DNA from: Rhodobacter sp. | GTDB taxonomy: Bacteria > Pseudomonadota > Alphaproteobacteria > Rhodobacterales > Rhodobacteraceae | Length of the DNA: 64,000 nt | Assembly (NCBI GenBank): GCA_027489175.1 | Contig: JAIYAE010000004.1 | Location: forward strand, 186,001-250,000 | Reading direction: 5' to 3' | In this document: positions 27,678-37,089 of the stretch, in pieces | How positions within the stretch are numbered: the stretch's first letter is position 1 | Layout: every line of letters begins with the position of its first letter | The notes under the pieces: generated by a model | What the model saw: the letters and a program-made list of their open reading frames with translations, nothing else | Database searches by the model: none | What the model was told of the DNA's origin: nothing | Made by a program: the position numbers and the translations under genes

Positions 27678-28663
27678 CGCTTTACCCCCACGCGCAGCAT
27701 CCGGTCGAGAAGGATCGCCAGTGCCACGATCACCGCCCCCGCCTCAAACCCGAGGTCGGGGCGCACCTGGTTCAGCGCGCGGACCACCGGCACGCCAAGG
27801 CCCGCAGCCCCGACCCAGGCCGAGATCACGACCATGGACAAAGACAGCATGATGGTCTGGTTCAGGCCCGCCATGATTTGCGGAAAGGCCCAAGGCAGTT
27901 CCACCTTCCACAAGAGTTGCTGGTCAGTGGCCCCGAAGGCAGTGGCGGCCTCTTTCAGCGCGGTGGGGGTGGAGGCCACGCCAAGGTAGGTCAGCCGGAT
28001 CGAGGCCGGGACCACAAAGATGATCGAAGCGAACAGCGCCGGCACCACGCCGATGGAAAAGAGAATGACGAAGGGGATCAGGTAAACCGGCGCGGGCAGG
28101 GTTTGCATGAGGTCAAGCACAGGCTCCATCGTCTGGTAAAGGCGCGGGCGATGCGCGGCGGCCACCCCGACCGGCACGCCGATGGCCATGCAGATCACGC
28201 AGACGAAGGCGACAAGCGAAAGGGTCTGGGTCGTTTCCTCCCAGTAACCCTGGTTCAGGATGAAGAGAAACCCCAGCGCCACCACAAGGCAGGGCGGCCA
28301 GCGGCGGTGGATGACCCAGGTCAGGGCGGTGAAGGTCAGGATCAGGGCAAGGGGGGCCCAGTCTTCCGGCAGGCGGGGCAGGGCAAGGCCGGTCAGCGCG
28401 AGGCCGATGATCGCCAGCAGTCCAAGGCCTGCGACCAGCGCCACGTCGCGGTAGCGCCGCAGGTAAGCCAGCGCGAGAAGGGCTGCCACCCAAAGCAGGA
28501 TATGCAGCGGCGGCGAGGCCAGAATGTCGGTCAGGCCTTCGATGGCGCTTTCGATGCCGTTGCCAAGCAGTTTGAAGGCGGCGTCGGCCTGGGCTTTCAG
28601 CCAGTCGAACACGATCTTGGCGGTACTGCCGATGGGCAGCTTCCATTCGGTCAGCCAATCCAT
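27674..28663 (-). CDS. choW: Choline ABC transporter permease
   Basis: 329-residue BPD_transp_1 permease. An N-terminal soluble or amphipathic segment (about 1-45) precedes six or more helices, and the EAA loop reads 'GVASTPTALKEAATAFGATDQQLLWKVELP' over about 230-260. It is the single permease of the ProVWX-type choline importer. The middle gene of choX-choW-choV, it is separated from choX by a 61-bp gap holding a stem-loop and overlaps choV by 4 bp. Confidence 0.92.
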   Translation of the reverse strand: MDWLTEWKLPIGSTAKIVFDWLKAQADAAFKLLGNGIESAIEGLTDILASPPLHILLWVAALLALAYLRRYRDVALVAGLGLLAIIGLALTGLALPRLPEDWAPLALILTFTALTWVIHRRWPPCLVVALGFLFILNQGYWEETTQTLSLVAFVCVICMAIGVPVGVAAAHRPRLYQTMEPVLDLMQTLPAPVYLIPFVILFSIGVVPALFASIIFVVPASIRLTYLGVASTPTALKEAATAFGATDQQLLWKVELPWAFPQIMAGLNQTIMLSLSMVVISAWVGAAGLGVPVVRALNQVRPDLGFEAGAVIVALAILLDRMLRVGVKR

Positions 28664-28694
28664 TGCGGCCGATCCCCCTCTGGCAGATGGAAGA

Positions 28695-28718
28695 CGGGCC
28701 GGAGTTGCCCCCGGCCCG
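28695..28718 (-). terminator. Intercistronic stem-loop after choX
   Basis: Perfect 8-bp arms cgggccgg (28695-28702) and ccggcccg (28711-28718) with an 8-nt loop, between choX and choW. There is no T-run. It probably stabilises the upstream binding-protein mRNA or partly attenuates downstream expression, as is common after substrate-binding-protein genes. Confidence 0.55.
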
Positions 28719-28724
28719 CTGGCA

Positions 28725-29654
28725 TTACTGGAGGGCGGCCATCACGGCGGCCTTGGCATCGCCGCCGTCCTTGGTGGTCACGCCGTCAAGCCAGCCCTCC
28801 CAGGCGGTGGGGTTGGCGGCAAGCCAGGCTTTGGCGGCATCCATGGGATCGGCCCCGTCGTTGAGGATGGCGCCCATGATCTCATTCTCCATCTGCAGGG
28901 TGAAGGAGAGGTTGGTCAAAAGCTTGCCCGTGTTCGGGCATTCGGCAACATAGCCCGCCCGGGTGTTGGTGGCGACGGTGGCACCGCCCAGGTTGGGGCC
29001 GAAGAAATCATCGCCGCCGGTGAGGTAGGTCATGTCGAAGTTCGCGTTCATCGGGTGGGGTTCCCAGCCGAGGAAGACGATCGGCTCACCCGCGGAATCC
29101 TTGTTGGCGACTTCGGCCAGCATGCCCTGTTCGGAGGATTCGACGATTTCAAAGCCGTCCAGGCCGAAGGGGCCAGAGGCGATCATGTCAGAGATCAGGC
29201 GGTTGCCGTCATTTCCGGGTTCGATGCCGTAGATCTTGCCGTCAAGCGCGTCCTTGTGGGTGGCGATGTCCTTGAAATCCTTGATGCCAAGGGCGGCACC
29301 GGCGGCATTGGTGGCCAGGGTGTATTTCGCCCCTTCAAGGTTGGTGCGGACGGTGTCGACGGTGCCAGCCTCACGGTAGGGGGCGATGTCGGCCTCCATC
29401 GTGGGCATCCAGTTGCCGAGGAAGACGTCGACATCGCCTTCGGCAAGGGCGGTGTAGGTGACGGGAACGGCGAGGAGCTTGGTCTCGGTCTCATAGCCGA
29501 GGGCCTGCAGCACCAGCGAGGTGGCGGCGGTGGTGGCGGTGATGTCGGTCCAGCCGACGTCGGAGAAGGTGACCTTGTCGCAGCCTTCGGCAAAGGCGGA
29601 CCCAGCAAGGGCGAACGTGACAGCGGTGGTCAGGAGGGTGGTGCGGATGGACAT
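28725..29654 (-). CDS. choX: Choline ABC transporter substrate-binding protein
   Basis: 309-residue periplasmic binding protein of the OpuAC/ChoX type with a signal peptide (1-22, ending 'AGSAFA'). 'FSDVGWTDITATTAATSLVLQALGYE' and 'VFLGNWMPTME' form the start of the aromatic choline-binding box. It is the first gene of the leftward choXWV operon and is divergent from betI. Choline rather than betaine is favoured by homology pattern and by the neighbouring choline dehydrogenase. Confidence 0.93.
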   Translation of the reverse strand: MSIRTTLLTTAVTFALAGSAFAEGCDKVTFSDVGWTDITATTAATSLVLQALGYETETKLLAVPVTYTALAEGDVDVFLGNWMPTMEADIAPYREAGTVDTVRTNLEGAKYTLATNAAGAALGIKDFKDIATHKDALDGKIYGIEPGNDGNRLISDMIASGPFGLDGFEIVESSEQGMLAEVANKDSAGEPIVFLGWEPHPMNANFDMTYLTGGDDFFGPNLGGATVATNTRAGYVAECPNTGKLLTNLSFTLQMENEIMGAILNDGADPMDAAKAWLAANPTAWEGWLDGVTTKDGGDAKAAVMAALQ

Positions 29655-29672
29655 GAGGCTCCCCGTTTTTTG

Positions 29673-29692
29673 TTGATTGACGAGTCAATAAA
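29673..29692. promoter_or_regulatory. BetI-like operator between choX and betI
   Basis: Near-perfect inverted repeat: TTGATTGAC (29673-29681), a 2-bp centre, then GTCAATAAA (29684-29692), eight of nine positions symmetric. It resembles the BetI operators known upstream of bet genes. It sits 18 bp upstream of the choX start and 45 bp upstream of the betI start, so one repressor could control choline import and oxidation together. Confidence 0.65.
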
Positions 29693-29737
29693 CTTCGTGC
29701 TGTACCGGTTTGGCAAGTGTTTTATGGGGCCGCGCCG

Positions 29738-30319
29738 ATGCCGAAGCTTGGAATGGAGCCTATCCGGAAGGAAGCCCTTGTCAAAGCCACGATTTTGGAA
29801 ATCGGGCGCACAGGTTCGTTAGACGTGACGGTGAGCCAGATCGCCAAACGGGCGGGCATGTCCTCGGCCCTGGCGCATCATTACTTCGGGTCGAAGGAAG
29901 ACATGTTCCTCGCCGCGATGCGCCATATCCTGACGCTTTACGGCGCTGAGGTGCGCGGGGCGCTGGCGGCGGCGGACGGGACGGAGGGGCGGATCCGGGC
30001 GATCCTGCGGGCCAGTTTCAGCCCCGGCAACTTTCGGCGCGAGGCGGTGAGCGCCTGGCTGAACTTCTGGGTCCTCGCGCAGTCGGTGCCCGAGGCGAAG
30101 CGGCTGCTGGCGATCTATCAGGGGCGGCTCAAATCCAACCTGACGGCGGCTTTGCGCCCGCTTGCCGGACCGCGCGCGCCGGCGATTGCTGAAAGCCTGG
30201 GCGCGATGATCGACGGCCTTTACCTGCGCGAAGTGCTGAAATCGGGCGCGCCGGATGGGGCGGCTGCCGTGGCGATTGCCCTGCGGCATCTTGAGGCCGA
30301 ACTGGCGCGGGGGGTCTGA
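29738..30319 (+). CDS. betI: TetR-family choline-responsive repressor BetI
   Basis: 193 residues from ATG 29738 ([15 protein letters not shown]), where the BetI family begins. It has an N-terminal TetR helix-turn-helix ('[29 protein letters not shown]', about 24-52) and a BetI-type ligand domain. It represses bet and cho genes until choline is present. It overlaps betA by one base (TGATG at 30317-30321) and is divergent from choX. Confidence 0.93.
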   Translation: MPKLGMEPIRKEALVKATILEIGRTGSLDVTVSQIAKRAGMSSALAHHYFGSKEDMFLAAMRHILTLYGAEVRGALAAADGTEGRIRAILRASFSPGNFRREAVSAWLNFWVLAQSVPEAKRLLAIYQGRLKSNLTAALRPLAGPRAPAIAESLGAMIDGLYLREVLKSGAPDGAAAVAIALRHLEAELARGV

Positions 30320-31968
30320 TGCACGCCGATTACGTCATTGTGGGCGCAGGATCCGCCGGCTGCGCGCTGGCCTACCGGCTGGCCGAAGCGGGGCGCAGGG
30401 TCACGGTGATCGAAGAGGGCGGATCGGATGCTGGCCCCTTCATCCAGATGCCGGGGGCGCTGTCCTATCCGATGAACATGGGGATCTACGACTGGGGCCT
30501 GAAGTCCGAACCCGAGCCGCATCTGGGCGGCCGGGTCCTTGCGACGCCACGCGGTAAGGTGCTGGGCGGGTCGTCGAGCATCAACGGCATGGTCTATGTC
30601 CGGGGCCACGCCCGCGACTTTGACACCTGGGCCGCGTTGGGGGCCGATGGGTGGGCCTATGCTGATGTTCTGCCCTATTTCAAGCGGATGGAGGCGTCGC
30701 ACGGCGGGTCGGGGCCTGAGTTCCGGGGCACGGACGGCCCCCTGCACATCACGCGCGGGCCCCGCGAAAACCCCCTGTTCAACGCCTTCATCGAGGCCGG
30801 GCGGCAGGCTGGCTATCCGGTCACGATGGATTACAACGGCCAGCAGCAGGAAGGCTTTGGCCCGATGGAGGCGACGATCTGGAAGGGTCGGCGCTGGTCC
30901 GCCGCGAATGCCTATCTGCGGCCCGCGATGGCGGGGGGGAATGTGCAGATCGTCCAGGGCCTTGCGCGCCGGGTGGTGATGGAGGGCACCCGCGCCGTCG
31001 GGGTTGAGGTTGCGGTGCGCGGCGAGGTGCAGGTGATCCGCGCCGGGCGCGAGGTGGTGCTGGCGGCATCCTCCCTCAACACGCCGAAACTGTTGATGCT
31101 GTCGGGGATCGGCCCCGGCCGGCATTTGCAGGACCATGGGCTGCCGGTGGTGGCCGACCGGCCCGGTGTGGGCGCGAACTTGCAGGATCATCTTGAAATC
31201 TACATGCAGTTTGCGGCCAGCCAGCCGATAACCCTTTACAAATACTGGAACCTTTGGGGCAAGGCGCGGGTCGGGGCGCAGTGGCTGTTCACCCGCACCG
31301 GCCTTGGCGCGTCAAACCAGTTTGAGGCCTGCGCCTTCATCCGGTCGAAACCGGGGGTCGATTACCCCGATATCCAGTATCATTTTCTGCCCATCGCCGT
31401 GCGCTATGATGGCAAGGCCGCGGCTGAAGGGCACGGCTTTCAGGCCCATGTCGGGCCGATGCGGTCAAAGTCGCGCGGGTCAGTCACCTTGCGGTCTGCG
31501 AACCCCGCCGATCCGCCGTTGATCCGGTTCAACTACATGTCCCACCCCGAGGATTGGGAGGACTTCCGCGCCTGCATCCGCCTGACGCGCGAGGTGTTCG
31601 GGCAGGAGGCGTTCAAGCCCTATCTCAAGTCGGAAATCCAGCCGGGCGCGGGCGTAGAGACGGATGCCGAGATGGATGACTTCCTGCGCCAACATGTCGA
31701 AAGCGCCTATCACCCCTGCGGCACGGCGCGGATGGGGCGCGCGACTGACCCGATGGCTGTGGTCGACCCTGAGTGCCGGGTGATCGGGGTGCAGGGTCTG
31801 CGGGTGGCCGACAGCTCGGTCTTTCCGCAGGTGACGAACGGCAACCTGAATGCGCCGTCGATCATGGTTGGCGAGAAAGCGGCGGACCACATCCTTGGCC
31901 GCACGCCCTTGCCCGCGTCAAATCTTGAGCCTTGGATCAACCCGAATTGGCGCACCGCGCAGCGCTGA
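30319..31968 (+). CDS. betA: Choline dehydrogenase
   Basis: 549-residue GMC flavoprotein. It has the N-terminal FAD-binding '[22 protein letters not shown]', GMC signature '[18 protein letters not shown]', and a C-terminal active-site His in '[12 protein letters not shown]' with Asn in '[12 protein letters not shown]'. It oxidises choline to betaine aldehyde, and often on to betaine, at the membrane. No betB or betC is adjacent, so either BetA performs both steps or betB lies elsewhere. Confidence 0.93.
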   Translation: MHADYVIVGAGSAGCALAYRLAEAGRRVTVIEEGGSDAGPFIQMPGALSYPMNMGIYDWGLKSEPEPHLGGRVLATPRGKVLGGSSSINGMVYVRGHARDFDTWAALGADGWAYADVLPYFKRMEASHGGSGPEFRGTDGPLHITRGPRENPLFNAFIEAGRQAGYPVTMDYNGQQQEGFGPMEATIWKGRRWSAANAYLRPAMAGGNVQIVQGLARRVVMEGTRAVGVEVAVRGEVQVIRAGREVVLAASSLNTPKLLMLSGIGPGRHLQDHGLPVVADRPGVGANLQDHLEIYMQFAASQPITLYKYWNLWGKARVGAQWLFTRTGLGASNQFEACAFIRSKPGVDYPDIQYHFLPIAVRYDGKAAAEGHGFQAHVGPMRSKSRGSVTLRSANPADPPLIRFNYMSHPEDWEDFRACIRLTREVFGQEAFKPYLKSEIQPGAGVETDAEMDDFLRQHVESAYHPCGTARMGRATDPMAVVDPECRVIGVQGLRVADSSVFPQVTNGNLNAPSIMVGEKAADHILGRTPLPASNLEPWINPNWRTAQR

Positions 31969-32038
31969 ATTGATCCCGGTCAAGGTTCCGGGGGTGGTTC
32001 TGCCTTAGGCTGTGGTCATCCATTGAAAGGATGAGTCC

Positions 32039-32275
32039 ATGTCCAACACCCCGCACACCTTGCACGAAGAGTTTCCTGCCGATGCGCAGAAGATGACGGC
32101 CTTGAAAACCTCCAGCCCGCATTTTGCCCGGCTTCTGACCGATTATGACGCGGTCAATGACAAGGTTCACCGCGCCGAAACCCGGCTTGACCTGATGACC
32201 GACGCCGAGGAAGAGGCGCTGCGCAAGACCCGGTCGCAGTTGAAGGACCAGATTGCGGCAGCCTTGCGGGCCTAG
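32039..32275 (+). CDS. YdcH family protein (DUF465)
   Basis: 78-residue helical protein of the YdcH/DUF465 type, start ATG 32039 after GAAAGGATG. It has the charged coiled-coil pattern 'FARLLTDYDAVNDKVHRAETRL' followed by 'EEEALRKTRSQLKDQIAAAL'. Function unknown. Its stop codon TAG is the reverse complement of the pccR stop (shared CTAG at 32272-32275), so the two genes end on the same four bases. Confidence 0.85.
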   Translation: MSNTPHTLHEEFPADAQKMTALKTSSPHFARLLTDYDAVNDKVHRAETRLDLMTDAEEEALRKTRSQLKDQIAAALRA

Positions 32276-33669
32276 CCGGCAATCTCATACGGCAGGATAT
32301 CGCGGGCGTTGGGGTTGATCCGCAGGCGGCCCGCCAGCGGCGGGACCGAGCGTTGGTGGCAATTCGTCCGCTCACAGATGCGGCAGGAAATGCCGATCGG
32401 CTCAAACCGGCCCTTGAGGTCAAGCCCGTCGGCATAGACCATTTGCGCGGCATGCTGCACCTCGCAGCCAAGGCCGATCGCATAGCGCCGGACCGGGGCG
32501 AGGAAGGCGCCAGCGGGTTTGGACACATCCCGCGCAAGGCAAAGATAGCGCACCCCGTCCGGGGTTTCTGCCAGTTGGCGCAGGAATTGCCCAGGCGTTT
32601 CAAAGGCCTGGTGCACGTTCCACAAGGGGCAGGCCCCGCCGAAGCGCGCGAATTGCAGCCGGGTGGAGGAATGGCGTTTGGTGATCGTGCCGGCCTGATC
32701 GACCCGCACGAAGAAGAACGGGATGCCCTTGGCCCCGGGGCGTTGCAGCGTAGACAGGCGGTGGCCGACCTGTTCGATGCTGGCGCCGAAAATGTCGGCC
32801 AGGCGCTCAAGGTCATGCCGTTCTGCCTGGGCTGCGGCCAGAAAAGCGCGGTAGGGTAAAAGGGCGGCCCCGGCAAAGTAATTGGCCAGGCCGATCTTGG
32901 CGATATCCCGCGCCTCGGCCGTGGAAAAACGGGCGAGGTCGAGGGTGGCCTCCAGCAGGTCATTCTGGGTCAGAAGGGCGACCTGATGCAGAAGCTGGAA
33001 CCGTTGCGACGCGCCGGAGGCGCGGGCCGATATGTCAAGACGGCGCGCGGCGGGATCATAGTGGCGCAGCGGCGCCTTGTCGGAATAGTGCAAGCTGATG
33101 CCGGAGCGGCGCAGCAAGTCTTGCGCCAGGGTTTCCACTGGTTTGCCTTGGGTTGCGTTGGTGGCGAAATGTTCCGCTGCGCGGTCGACGGCATCGAGGT
33201 AATTGTCGCAATAGTGAAAGAAGTCGCGCACCTCTTCCCAGGCAGAGGGGCGGAGCGACGCATCCTCGCGCCCCAAGGCCTCATCAAGGGAGGCGAGGCG
33301 TTCGTGGGTCTGGCGGTAAGCGCGGTGGAGGTCGAGAAAAGCGCGGGCCAGGGCGGGCGCGTTCGAGGCGGCAAGGCGCAGATCGGCGACGGGCGGCGTC
33401 AGGGTGGTGAAGACGGGATCGGCCAGCGCCTCACGCATGTCGGTGACGAGACGTTCGCTTTCGCCGACGGTCAGTTCGGTGACGTCCAGCCCGAATTCCT
33501 GCGCCAGGGCCAGAACCACGGCGGCCGAGACGGGGCGGTGGTTGTTCTCCATCTGGTTCAGATAGGGCAGCGAGACCGACAGCTTGTCGGCAAAGGCCTT
33601 CTGCGTCAGGGCAAGACGGCCGCGGATCTCGCGCAGCTTGACGCCGGCATACAGCTTTTGCGTGGCCAT
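32272..33669 (-). CDS. pccR: Short-chain fatty acyl-CoA regulator (ScfR family), PccR-like
   Basis: 465 residues from ATG 33669 (MATQKLYAGVKLREIR). It has an N-terminal XRE helix-turn-helix (about 8-62: 'LTQKAFADKLSVSLPYLNQMEN'), a central IrrE/ImmA-like domain in which the metalloprotease HExxH is degenerate ('LLHQVALL'), and a C-terminal DUF2083-like domain with the Cys cluster 'ISCRICERTNCHQR'. Rhodobacter sphaeroides PccR, of the same architecture, senses propionyl-CoA status and controls pccB. The pccB, pccA and mutase genes lie just to the right, and TTTGCAAA sites precede this gene and pccB. Confidence 0.85.
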   Translation of the reverse strand: MATQKLYAGVKLREIRGRLALTQKAFADKLSVSLPYLNQMENNHRPVSAAVVLALAQEFGLDVTELTVGESERLVTDMREALADPVFTTLTPPVADLRLAASNAPALARAFLDLHRAYRQTHERLASLDEALGREDASLRPSAWEEVRDFFHYCDNYLDAVDRAAEHFATNATQGKPVETLAQDLLRRSGISLHYSDKAPLRHYDPAARRLDISARASGASQRFQLLHQVALLTQNDLLEATLDLARFSTAEARDIAKIGLANYFAGAALLPYRAFLAAAQAERHDLERLADIFGASIEQVGHRLSTLQRPGAKGIPFFFVRVDQAGTITKRHSSTRLQFARFGGACPLWNVHQAFETPGQFLRQLAETPDGVRYLCLARDVSKPAGAFLAPVRRYAIGLGCEVQHAAQMVYADGLDLKGRFEPIGISCRICERTNCHQRSVPPLAGRLRINPNARDILPYEIAG

Positions 33670-33679
33670 GATCGCCCCC

Positions 33680-33709
33680 CTTTGCAAAGCCAAAGGTGGC
33701 TTTGCAAAG
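33680..33709. promoter_or_regulatory. PccR-type operator, 13-bp perfect inverted repeat with two TTTGCAAA
   Basis: CTTTGCAAAGCCA (33680-33692), a 4-bp centre and its exact complement (33697-33709). Each arm holds a self-complementary TTTGCAAA octamer, with centres 20 bp apart. It lies 11-40 bp upstream of the pccR start, suggesting autoregulation. It could also act as the 3' hairpin of the upstream MFS gene (which ends at 33728), but the octamer recurs before pccB, which favours an operator. Confidence 0.65.
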
Positions 33710-33727
33710 CGCGGGCGTCAACCGGGC

Positions 33728-34936
33728 TTATGCAACGCCGATCTGGCGGGCGCGGCGGATGACCATGAGGATCGCGCAGACCGAGGCGATGGAGGAGGCC
33801 AGCATCAACAGGATCAGCGGCATCTCGCTGGAGCCGGGGCCCAAGAGCACCCCCGCCACAGCGGCAAGGGCCGCCCCGCCGCCGATCAGGATCGCCCCGC
33901 CAAGGCCCGAGGCGGTGCCCGCAAGCTCGGGCCGGACGGACAGCATCCCGGCATTGGCGTTGGGCAGGCAGATCCCGTTGCCAAGGCCCATGAACACGGT
34001 CAGCCCGAAAAAGACCACGGGGCCGGACAGGCCCGCCAGCGTCAGCAGCGCCAGCAGGGTCAAGCCGCCGGTAGTGACAAGGGTTCCGGCAAGGATCATC
34101 CGGTTCATGCCGATCCGCACCGAATAGCGCCCGGCCAGAAAGTTTCCGGCGGCATAGCCGATGGCGGTCAGGGCAAAGAGGGCCCCAACCTTGGTGGAAC
34201 TGAGGCCGTAGATCTTGTCCCCGACATAGGGCGCGCCGCCGAGATAGGCGAAAAAGCAGCCCGAGGCGAAGGCGGCCGACAGCGTGTAGCCCCAGAACCG
34301 GCGCGAGGTGAGGAGGCCCGGATAAGTGCGGACCTGGTCCATCAGGCTGACGCGGCGCAGGGTGGCGGTTTCGCCAAGGTCGGCCCACACCAGGGCGAGG
34401 ACGGCGATCCCAAGGATCAGGAGCAAGGCGAAATTGGCCTGCCAGCCGTAAAGGTCATCCAGAAAGCCGCCGATCACCGGGCCGATCATGGGCACCAGGC
34501 TCATCCCCATGGTCACATAGCCGATCATGCTGGCGGCCTGGGCATCGGCCACCATGTCGCGCACCACCGCACGGCTGAGGACCATGCCCGAGGCGATGAC
34601 CGCCTGCGCCATGCGGAAGATCAGAAAGACGGTGGCGTTGGGGGCCAAAAGCGTGCCCACCGTGGCCAGCAGGAACAGGACCAGCGACCAGATCAGCACC
34701 TTGCGGCGGCCGAACCGGTCCGAAATCGGGCCGATCACGATCTGCAGCGCCGCCGAGAGCGCCAGATACAGCGCCACCGACTGCTGCATGAGGCCGTAGG
34801 GCACATCAAACCAGACCGCCATGCCAGGCAGGGAGGGCAGGAAGATGTTCATCGTCAGCGCTGACAGCCCGGCCAGAAGGATCAGAGTGATGATCTTCGG
34901 CGGGGTGGAGCGGTCCAGAAAACGTGGTTCTTGCAT
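33728..34936 (-). CDS. Bcr/CflA-family MFS drug efflux transporter
   Basis: 402 residues with 12 transmembrane helices. The MFS motif A is 'GPISDRFGRRKVLIW' (about 68-82). The opening 'LLAGLSALTMNIFLPSLPGMA' is characteristic of the Bcr/CflA proton-driven efflux branch (bicyclomycin/chloramphenicol type). It lies 58 bp upstream of pccR in the same direction, with the TTTGCAAA palindrome in between. Substrate unknown. Confidence 0.9.
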   Translation of the reverse strand: MQEPRFLDRSTPPKIITLILLAGLSALTMNIFLPSLPGMAVWFDVPYGLMQQSVALYLALSAALQIVIGPISDRFGRRKVLIWSLVLFLLATVGTLLAPNATVFLIFRMAQAVIASGMVLSRAVVRDMVADAQAASMIGYVTMGMSLVPMIGPVIGGFLDDLYGWQANFALLLILGIAVLALVWADLGETATLRRVSLMDQVRTYPGLLTSRRFWGYTLSAAFASGCFFAYLGGAPYVGDKIYGLSSTKVGALFALTAIGYAAGNFLAGRYSVRIGMNRMILAGTLVTTGGLTLLALLTLAGLSGPVVFFGLTVFMGLGNGICLPNANAGMLSVRPELAGTASGLGGAILIGGGAALAAVAGVLLGPGSSEMPLILLMLASSIASVCAILMVIRRARQIGVA

Positions 34937-35010
34937 GACACCCCGGCTACGCCGTTGGGCGGGGGTTGTCCACCGTCACCGCGCACAAGCCAAGGTGCGG
35001 AATTGCTGCC

Positions 35011-35364
35011 CTACACCCATTTGTGAAAGATGAAGAATGCCCCCGCCGCGATGAAGGCAAAGCCGACGAGATGGTTCCACATCAAGGGCTCTTTCAGGTA
35101 ATAGACGGAAAAGACGGCAAAAACCGACAGGGTGATGACCTCTTGGATCGTCTTGAGCTCGGCCGCCGAGAAATGACCGTGACCGATCCGGTTGGCAGGC
35201 ACCATCAGCATGTATTCAAAGAACGCGATGCCCCAGCTGACAAAGATCACCGTGATCAGCGCGGTTTCCTTGTACTTCAGGTGCCCATACCAGGCGAAGG
35301 TCATGAAGACGTTCGAGAGGACAAGCAGACCGATGGTCAGGACGGGAACAGGCAGGTTTAGCAT
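35011..35364 (-). CDS. DMT/DUF486 family small membrane protein
   Basis: 117 residues with four transmembrane helices, 'FMTFAWYGHLKYKETALITVIFVSWGIAFFEYMLMVPANRIG' being the DUF486 signature. Start at ATG 35364 (MLNLPVPVLTIG) with AGAGG about 7 nt upstream; a TTG start five codons earlier is possible but less likely. Function unknown; possibly a small transporter or multidrug-like protein. Divergent from pccB. Confidence 0.83.
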   Translation of the reverse strand: MLNLPVPVLTIGLLVLSNVFMTFAWYGHLKYKETALITVIFVSWGIAFFEYMLMVPANRIGHGHFSAAELKTIQEVITLSVFAVFSVYYLKEPLMWNHLVGFAFIAAGAFFIFHKWV

Positions 35365-35432
35365 AGGGACCTCTGGCAAAGTTTACCGGCCTGCATAGGC
35401 CTTTCGCCGTCGGGCGGCGAGGGCTTCGCTGA

Positions 35433-35472
35433 TTTGCAATTTGATCGTCGGGCAAATGAATGAGTTTGCAAA
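35433..35472. promoter_or_regulatory. PccR-type operator cluster upstream of pccB
   Basis: TTTGCAAT (35433-35440), CGGGCAAA (35449-35456) and TTTGCAAA (35465-35472) are evenly spaced with centres 16 bp apart, ending 85 bp before the pccB start. Paired TTTGCAAA elements upstream of R. sphaeroides pccB are required for PccR control, as I recall from published work. The outer octamers match that element; the middle one only in its right half. Confidence 0.6.
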
Positions 35473-35556
35473 TTTTCTGTTTCGTGCTTCTCGCTCTGCC
35501 CGCCTTGCCCTAGGTTGTCTGCAAGACCGGTCGGGGGGGCCGAATGGGGAGGACGC

Positions 35557-37089
35557 ATGAAGGATATCCTGAGTGAGCTTGAGGCCCGCCGCAATGTCGC
35601 GCGGGCCGGGGGTGGGGAAAAGCGGGTTGCGGCGCAGCACGCCAAGGGCAAACTGACCGCTCGCGAGCGGATCGAATTGCTGCTGGACGAAGGCAGTTTC
35701 GAAGAGTTCGACATGTTCGTCGCCCACCGCTGCACCGATTTCGGGATGGAGGCGGAGCGTCCGGCAGGTGACGGCGTGGTCACCGGCTGGGGCACGGTCA
35801 ATGGGCGCATGGTCTATGTCTTTGCGCAGGATTTCACCGTGTTCGGGGGATCCGTCTCGGAAACCCACGGGGCAAAGATCTGCAAGATCATGGACATGGC
35901 CATTCAGAACGGCGCGCCGGTGATCGGGATCAACGATTCCGGCGGCGCGCGGATTCAGGAAGGCGTCAGCTCGCTTGCCGCCTATGGTGAGGTGTTCCAG
36001 CGCAACGTGATGGCATCGGGCGTGGTGCCGCAGATCAGCCTGATCATGGGGCCTTGCGCGGGCGGGGCGGTCTATTCGCCCGCGATGACCGACTTCATCT
36101 TCATGGTGAAGGACAGCTCGTACATGTTCGTCACTGGGCCGGATGTGGTGAAAACCGTGACGAATGAGCAGGTTACGGCGGAAGAGCTGGGCGGTGCCAC
36201 GACCCATACCCGCAAGTCGAGCGTGGCCGACGCGGCCTATGAAAACGACGTTGAGGCTTTGGCCGAAACCCGGCGCCTGATCGACTTTCTGCCGCTGAAC
36301 AACCGGGAAAAGGCGCCGGTGCGGCCGTTCTTCGATGACCCGGCCCGGGTGGAGATGAGCCTGGATACCCTGGTGCCGGACAATCCGAACCAGCCCTATG
36401 ACATGAAGGAACTCATCACCAAGATCGCCGATGAGGGGGATTTCTTCGAGATCCAGGCCGCGTTTGCTGGCAATATCATCACCGGCTTCATCCGGCTTGA
36501 GGGGCAGTCGGTCGGCGTGGTGGCGAACCAGCCGATGGTGCTGGCCGGGTGTCTGGACATTGATGCCAGCCGCAAGGCCGCCCGTTTTGTGCGCTTTTGC
36601 GACGCGTTTGAAATCCCGATCCTGACGCTGGTCGATGTGCCGGGGTTCCTTCCGGGGGTCAGCCAGGAATATGGCGGCGTCATCAAGCATGGCGCGAAAC
36701 TGCTGTTTGCCTTTGCCGAGGCGACGGTGCCCAAGGTCACGGTCCTGACCCGCAAGACCTATGGCGGGGCCTATGTCGTGATGTCGTCGAAGCACCTGCG
36801 CGGTGATTTCAACTATGCCTGGCCCACGGCCGAGGTGGCGGTGATGGGGGCCAAGGGCGCGGTGGAGATCCTCTATCGCAGCGAACTGGGCGATCCGGAA
36901 AAGATTGCCGCCCGGGTGAAGGATTACGAAGACCGCTTCGCCAACCCCTTCGTGGCGGCGGAAAAGGGCTTCATCGATGAGGTCATCATGCCCCATTCGA
37001 CGCGCCGCCGGGTGGCCCGCGCCTTTGCCGCACTGCGTGGCAAGAAGCAGTCCAACCCTTGGAAAAAACACGATAACATCCCGCTTTGA
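35557..37089 (+). CDS. pccB: Propionyl-CoA carboxylase beta subunit (carboxyltransferase)
   Basis: 510 residues, the usual PccB length, starting at ATG 35557 ([12 protein letters not shown]) after GGGGAGGA. The carboxyltransferase crotonase-like halves carry the oxyanion-hole motifs '[22 protein letters not shown]' (N-terminal) and '[16 protein letters not shown]' (C-terminal). It transfers CO2 from biotin to propionyl-CoA to give methylmalonyl-CoA. Its stop overlaps the next gene by one base (TGATG). Likely PccR-regulated. Confidence 0.96.
   Translation: MKDILSELEARRNVARAGGGEKRVAAQHAKGKLTARERIELLLDEGSFEEFDMFVAHRCTDFGMEAERPAGDGVVTGWGTVNGRMVYVFAQDFTVFGGSVSETHGAKICKIMDMAIQNGAPVIGINDSGGARIQEGVSSLAAYGEVFQRNVMASGVVPQISLIMGPCAGGAVYSPAMTDFIFMVKDSSYMFVTGPDVVKTVTNEQVTAEELGGATTHTRKSSVADAAYENDVEALAETRRLIDFLPLNNREKAPVRPFFDDPARVEMSLDTLVPDNPNQPYDMKELITKIADEGDFFEIQAAFAGNIITGFIRLEGQSVGVVANQPMVLAGCLDIDASRKAARFVRFCDAFEIPILTLVDVPGFLPGVSQEYGGVIKHGAKLLFAFAEATVPKVTVLTRKTYGGAYVVMSSKHLRGDFNYAWPTAEVAVMGAKGAVEILYRSELGDPEKIAARVKDYEDRFANPFVAAEKGFIDEVIMPHSTRRRVARAFAALRGKKQSNPWKKHDNIPL

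Noticed and set aside
35383..37071. 562-codon minus-strand frame opposite pccB
   Set aside because: Shadow frame caused by third-position GC bias; similar shadows lie opposite pccA (39626-41029), the mutase (42501-43877), putA (5207-6679) and mtlK/smoS (57560-59236).
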